DNA from: UBA4719 sp038249115 | GTDB lineage: Bacteria; Actinomycetota; Actinomycetes; Actinomycetales; Dermatophilaceae | DNA length: 7,316 bases | Reading direction: 5' to 3' | NCBI GenBank assembly: GCA_038249115.1 | Contig: JBBRWQ010000128.1 | Location: forward strand, 1-7,316 | Shown here: positions 4,617 through 7,316 of the stretch, one piece after another | Position numbering within the stretch: position 1 is the first letter of the stretch | Layout: every line of letters starts with the position of its first letter | Made by a program: the position numbers and the translations under genes | Notes under the pieces: model-generated | What the model was told of the DNA's origin: nothing | The model's database searches: none | Seen by the model: only the letters and a program-made list of their open reading frames with translations

Positions 4617-6296
4617 TCAGCTGGGGGCTACTACCCACCGTGGCCCTGATGCTCGGGTCAGTCCGAGCACGCCGAACCGGGCCAGGTTGACCGCGGCAGC
4701 GAGCAGGGAGAAGTCAGCGGCGACCTTGGTCTGTCCGCGGACGCGGGCTCGCCGCCCACCGTGTCGGCGGCGCATCAGGTGCCCGATCTTGCGTTCCACC
4801 TTTGGCCTGGTGGCCCGGTACTCGGCCCGCCACGTCGGGTCGGCCTGGGTGGTGCGGGCCCGGACGAGCTCAGCCTCGTAGGCGCCGATCCGGATGACGC
4901 GGCCGGCCTTGGCGGTCGTGCACGCCGCGGCCAGCGGGCACCCGTGGCACGCGCCGGCGAAGGCCGCGGTCCCACCGCCTGCCTTCGCCGGCCGGATAGT
5001 CACGACAACCCCGGCTGGGCAGGTCACGGTCCCGGCGCCGGTGTCGATAACGAAGCGGTCCTTGGGGAAGCGGCCCCCCGGTGCGACCGGCGGTTGCACC
5101 TTGGTCATGACCTTCGCCCCGGCAGCCTCAAGATCGGCCAGCAGTGCTCCGGCGCCGTACGCGGCATCGCCATAGACCGCCAACGGTGCCTGCCCCGCGC
5201 CGGCCGCGACGTCCTGGCCACCATCGGCCTGCTCGGTGTCACCACCTGCGTCATCGGCGGCGCCCTGCTCGGTGTCGTCGGCCACGTCGTCGTCGGTGTG
5301 CTCGGTGGTGGGCAGGTCCGCGGCGAGCAGCGTGGCCGCTGCGGCGGCGTCGCCGGTGTTGCCCGCGGTGACCGTGGTCGCGGTGATGACCTCGGCGTCC
5401 GGGTCGATCGCAATGTGTCCCTTGTACCCATCGAAGCGGTGGGCGGAGGTCTTGTGCCCGTGCCGGGCCTGGGGGTCCACGGTCGAGATCACCCGGTCCG
5501 GGGCAACCCGGCGGGCGATCGTGAACACCCCGCCGGTCCCGATGTCCAGGTCCTGACCGAGCACGGTCGCCAACAACACGCCAGCCTGGGCCAGGACAGG
5601 CTTCAGCTGGCGACCATCCAACACGGCCAGGACCGCTGTACCGTCCTTGGCCAGCGCGTCAACAAGCTGTTTGCGGGCGGGGCCGTCGTCGTAGTCACAG
5701 ACCGGCTTCCCCGCCGTGGCGTAGTCGTCGTCGCGGCCGATCACCGACCGCAACTGCGCGTCCAGGTCGGCTCCGGCAGCCTTGAGTACCCCACGGATGC
5801 CCGAGCGGATCAGCGTGACGGTGTCCATCGTGGCCACAGCGTCATACAACGGGGTGGAGTCCAGCACCCGCTTGCGCCCGACCAACCCAGCCGCCTTCGC
5901 CGCCGCAAGGGTCACCTCAAAGATCCGGTCCGGACGCTCCGAGGCCGCCAGCCGGGCACGCATATCCACCAGGACCGTGTGCACGAAACCCGGGTAGTCA
6001 AAAGCCAGGCCACCCGCGGCGTACTTCCACCGGGCATCGAACGTGAACCGGTCCACGGCCTCCCGGTCGCTGCAGCCCTCGATCCGTTGCAGGACCATGA
6101 CCACCGCCACGATCATCGGCGGCACACTGCGCCGACCCACATCGGTGAACAAGTCCGCGAACATCTCGTCGGGGAACAGGGTGAAGCACTCCCGGTTCAG
6201 TACCGCGTAGATCGAGTCCGACCCGACCCGGCCCTCGCAGTACCCCACCGTCGTGTGCAACAGGTCTCCCTGTTTCGGAGCCAGACCCAGCGTCAT
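4617..6296 (-). CDS. IS1182 family transposase
   Basis: This 559-aa DDE transposase cuts and rejoins the ends of its own element. The N-terminal part (about 25-120) matches the DUF772-type domain, with FTLFPDEMFADLF, SVPPMIVAVVMVLQ and DRFTFDARWKYAAGL-like helices. Catalytic candidates are D146 in VLDSTPLYD, D377 in YGDAAYGAG and E501 in KVERKIGHLMRRR. HKTSAHRFDGYKGHIAIDP at 281-299 is a typical core strand. A Cys cluster (C426, C450, C453, C459; CPAG and CHGCPLAAAC) between the second Asp and the Glu is normal for this family. Residues about 330-367 form a long acidic linker rich in Asp, Thr and Gly just before the second catalytic Asp. The ATG at 6296 has GGGAG 6 bases upstream. The frame is intact from end to end. 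Confidence 0.95.
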   Translation of the reverse strand: MTLGLAPKQGDLLHTTVGYCEGRVGSDSIYAVLNRECFTLFPDEMFADLFTDVGRRSVPPMIVAVVMVLQRIEGCSDREAVDRFTFDARWKYAAGGLAFDYPGFVHTVLVDMRARLAASERPDRIFEVTLAAAKAAGLVGRKRVLDSTPLYDAVATMDTVTLIRSGIRGVLKAAGADLDAQLRSVIGRDDDYATAGKPVCDYDDGPARKQLVDALAKDGTAVLAVLDGRQLKPVLAQAGVLLATVLGQDLDIGTGGVFTIARRVAPDRVISTVDPQARHGHKTSAHRFDGYKGHIAIDPDAEVITATTVTAGNTGDAAAAATLLAADLPTTEHTDDDVADDTEQGAADDAGGDTEQADGGQDVAAGAGQAPLAVYGDAAYGAGALLADLEAAGAKVMTKVQPPVAPGGRFPKDRFVIDTGAGTVTCPAGVVVTIRPAKAGGGTAAFAGACHGCPLAAACTTAKAGRVIRIGAYEAELVRARTTQADPTWRAEYRATRPKVERKIGHLMRRRHGGRRARVRGQTKVAADFSLLAAAVNLARFGVLGLTRASGPRWVVAPS

Positions 6297-6302
6297 CGCG
6301 AA

Positions 6303-6307
6303 CTCCC
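6303..6307 (-). promoter_or_regulatory. Ribosome binding site of the IS1182 transposase
   Basis: GGGAG on the minus strand, 6 bases before the ATG at 6296. It supports this start over later Met codons. Confidence 0.7.
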
Positions 6308-6369
6308 AAGCCAGACAACAAAACCCGCCGCTGTCATTCTCCCAAAATGCTCACACCAGCCGGGTCGGC

Positions 6370-6392
6370 GACACGCGAAAGACACCAGCGTC
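6370..6392 (-). repeat. IS1182 terminal inverted repeat, transposase 5' side
   Basis: On the minus strand it begins GACGCTGGTGTCTTTCG and ends GTGTC, matching the left end at 16 of 23 positions. The transposase start lies 73 bases inside it, so the promoter must be in or near this end. Confidence 0.7.
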
Positions 6393-6396
6393 CTAG
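6393..6396. repeat. CTAG target-site duplication, right copy
   Basis: Directly follows the right inverted repeat and matches the left copy at 4422-4425. Confidence 0.65.
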
Positions 6397-6650
6397 GGCT
6401 CGCCCCAAGGGGTGCGGTCTCGAGGTGGAACCTACGCGGGCCTACTACCCATAGGCCGGTGAGGACTTACCGGGACAGGGGCGCTCTACGACACGCCTGC
6501 TTCGACCTCTCGACCGTTGTCTCCCCAACTGAAGGGGGAAAAACGCAGGGCGGGGGAGCCGACTGAGCAGCGGATTTGGTGGATCAGCAGCGGGCCTGGA
6601 TAGTGCAATCCGGCCCGTCTCGACATGGTTAGGCCTCGCGCTAAATCAAG
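6397..6650. other. Gene-free stretch between the two IS elements
   Basis: About 250 bases with no recognisable gene on either strand. It joined the 4132-4421 stretch before the IS1182 insertion. The left end of the ISAzo13 element must lie within it or further left, but I cannot identify its inverted repeat without seeing the other end. Confidence 0.5.
6591..6617 (-). terminator. Hairpin downstream of the ISAzo13 transposase
   Basis: CGGGCC at 6591-6596 pairs with GGCCCG at 6612-6617, and after a bulged T, GGAT at 6598-6601 pairs with ATCC at 6608-6611, closing the hexaloop AGTGCA on the plus strand. It starts 33 bases after the transposase stop on the minus strand. There is no T-run. It is either a terminator or part of the IS end. 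Confidence 0.5.
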
Positions 6651-7316
6651 TCAGGGTGTTTCGGGCGTGTCGCCTGTGGGGTGGAGACAGTAGTTCCACT
6701 CTCCATGCCAGTCGTCGCGGCTGATGGGGAGCTCGTGCATCTGCCGGTCGGTGATCTTGATGCCGATTGGGTAGCTGCCTTCGTCGAGTTCGGCGATCAC
6801 GCTCAGACCCGTTGTTGTGGTGGTGGCGCCGATCAGGTTCAGGATCGTCTCGTGGCTGGTCAGGGGTCTGCCCTTCCAGTTCCTGGTGATCTGGGAGAAC
6901 AAGCGGTGCTCGATCTTGTTCCATTTGCTGGTGCCCGGCGGTAGATGACAGACGCTGATGTCCAGGCCGGTCTCTGCCGCCAGCGCGGCGAGCTCGGTCT
7001 TCCAGGTCCGGCGGCGGTTGCCGTTGGCGCCCCCGGAGTCGGCGGTGATCAACAACCGCGCGGCATCGGGGTAGGCCAGGACCCCGACGGTGTTCCACCA
7101 GGTGCGCAACGTGTTGACCGCGAACGCCGCGGTATCGTGGTCGACCCCGACGCTCACCCAGCCGGTGTTGGCGCCCGTGTCATAGATGCCGTAGGGGATG
7201 GCTTTGCCCTGTTCGCCCATGAAGTCGTGGACGTCGACCCGTTCAGGATCACCCTTGGGCCGCCACACTTGGCCGTTATTCTTATACAGGCCAACGATTT
7301 CCTTCTTCTTACAATC
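6651..7316 (-). CDS. ISAzo13 family transposase, C-terminal part (runs off right edge)
   Basis: The frame is open from the right edge of the window to a TGA at 6651-6653 and gives 221 residues. It is read from the edge because DCKKKEIVGLYKNNGQ, encoded before the GTG at 7268, continues into VWRPKGDPERVDVHDF, a characteristic stretch of ISAzo13 (Rhodopirellula-type DDE) transposases. Further family blocks are YGIYDTGANTGWVSVGVDHDTAAFAV (residues 42-67, with a candidate first catalytic Asp), TADSGGANGNR at 91-101 (second Asp) and SKWNKIEHRLFS at 130-141 (catalytic Glu). The remainder, ITRNWKGRPLTSHETILNLI and the following strand, also fits. No frameshift is seen in this part. Roughly the N-terminal half of a normal member lies outside the window, so whether the gene is complete cannot be judged. 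Confidence 0.92.
   Translation of the reverse strand, partial: DCKKKEIVGLYKNNGQVWRPKGDPERVDVHDFMGEQGKAIPYGIYDTGANTGWVSVGVDHDTAAFAVNTLRTWWNTVGVLAYPDAARLLITADSGGANGNRRRTWKTELAALAAETGLDISVCHLPPGTSKWNKIEHRLFSQITRNWKGRPLTSHETILNLIGATTTTTGLSVIAELDEGSYPIGIKITDRQMHELPISRDDWHGEWNYCLHPTGDTPETP

Larger units (their letters stand above)
4426..6392 (-). mobile_element. Complete IS1182-family insertion sequence, 1967 bp
   Basis: The element contains one long transposase gene on the minus strand, imperfect terminal inverted repeats of 23 bp (16 of 23 identical, including GCTGGTGT and CGnGTGTC blocks) and a CTAG direct repeat on both sides. A weaker second block of similarity (GGTGTGA) lies further inside both ends. 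The transposase frame is intact and its three acidic catalytic residues are present, so the copy looks recent and potentially active. The ends were found by comparing the two flanks by eye; a shift of one or two bases is possible because the junctions read CCTAGG. Confidence 0.8.

Noticed and set aside
6522..6539. TCCCC/GGGGA hairpin followed by AAAAA as a terminator
   Set aside because: The stem is only 5 pairs and the homopolymer is on the wrong side for either strand to give a T-run after the stem.
4761..6566. A 601-codon open frame on the plus strand opposite the IS1182 transposase
   Set aside because: It is the antisense shadow of a GC-rich gene; it has no family motif, runs across the IS end, and is rich in His, Arg and Gly as such shadows are.
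6591..6617. ANTAR-type hexaloop (AGTGCA has A at position 1 and G at position 4)
   Set aside because: Only one such stem is present, it lies after a transposase gene far from the ANTAR gene, and six-base loops with these two bases are expected by chance.
1..7316. CRISPR array, retron, toxin-antitoxin or phage-defence genes
   Set aside because: No regularly spaced repeats, reverse transcriptase, toxin-like pair or defence-gene motifs were seen on either strand.

Overview
This is GC-rich actinobacterial DNA. The evidence is a CDP-alcohol phosphatidyltransferase whose stop overlaps the start of a DUF881 gene (the Rv1822-Rv1823 type of arrangement in mycobacteria), a hemerythrin starting CEYCGC, a GAF-ANTAR regulator, a STAS/HATPase protein, frequent GTG starts and actinobacterial-type IS elements. 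The genus cannot be named from this sequence.

Left part (1 to about 3974), chromosomal backbone. On the minus strand, in transcription order, lie a small hemerythrin-like protein (898-1365), a CDP-alcohol phosphatidyltransferase (118-735) and the first 40 codons of a DUF881 protein (1-121, running off the left edge). On the plus strand, diverging from the hemerythrin across a 322-base gap, are a GAF-ANTAR RNA-binding regulator (1688-2389), an unusual single-chain STAS + HATPase protein with a basic C-terminal tail (2556-3650), and a small XRE-type HTH protein (3705-3974). Together these resemble a sensing and partner-switching signalling cluster: GAF and di-iron (O2/NO-type) sensing, RNA-level antitermination, and an anti-sigma-like kinase fold. 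The 166-base gap between the ANTAR and STAS/HATPase genes holds two successive inverted repeats; the second, a 10-pair stem, ends 12 bases before the start codon. This is the best candidate here for an undescribed cis-regulatory RNA, although its loops are not the classical ANTAR hexaloops.

Boundary (about 4037-4131). On the minus strand there is the 3' part of a tRNA-Pro(GGG), from the anticodon loop to the discriminator base, followed by a strong hairpin that fits the original tRNA terminator. The 5' half of the tRNA is missing and the homology stops at the edge of the anticodon loop. That is what tyrosine-recombinase integration into a tRNA leaves behind. It suggests that DNA to the right of 4131 belongs to an integrated element or its remnant.

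Right part (4132-7316), accessory DNA. A complete IS1182-family insertion sequence (4426-6392, 1967 bp) has imperfect terminal inverted repeats, a CTAG direct repeat on both sides, one 559-aa transposase on the minus strand and a hairpin after its stop. To its right are about 250 bases without a gene and then the C-terminal 221 residues of an ISAzo13-family transposase, which runs off the right edge.
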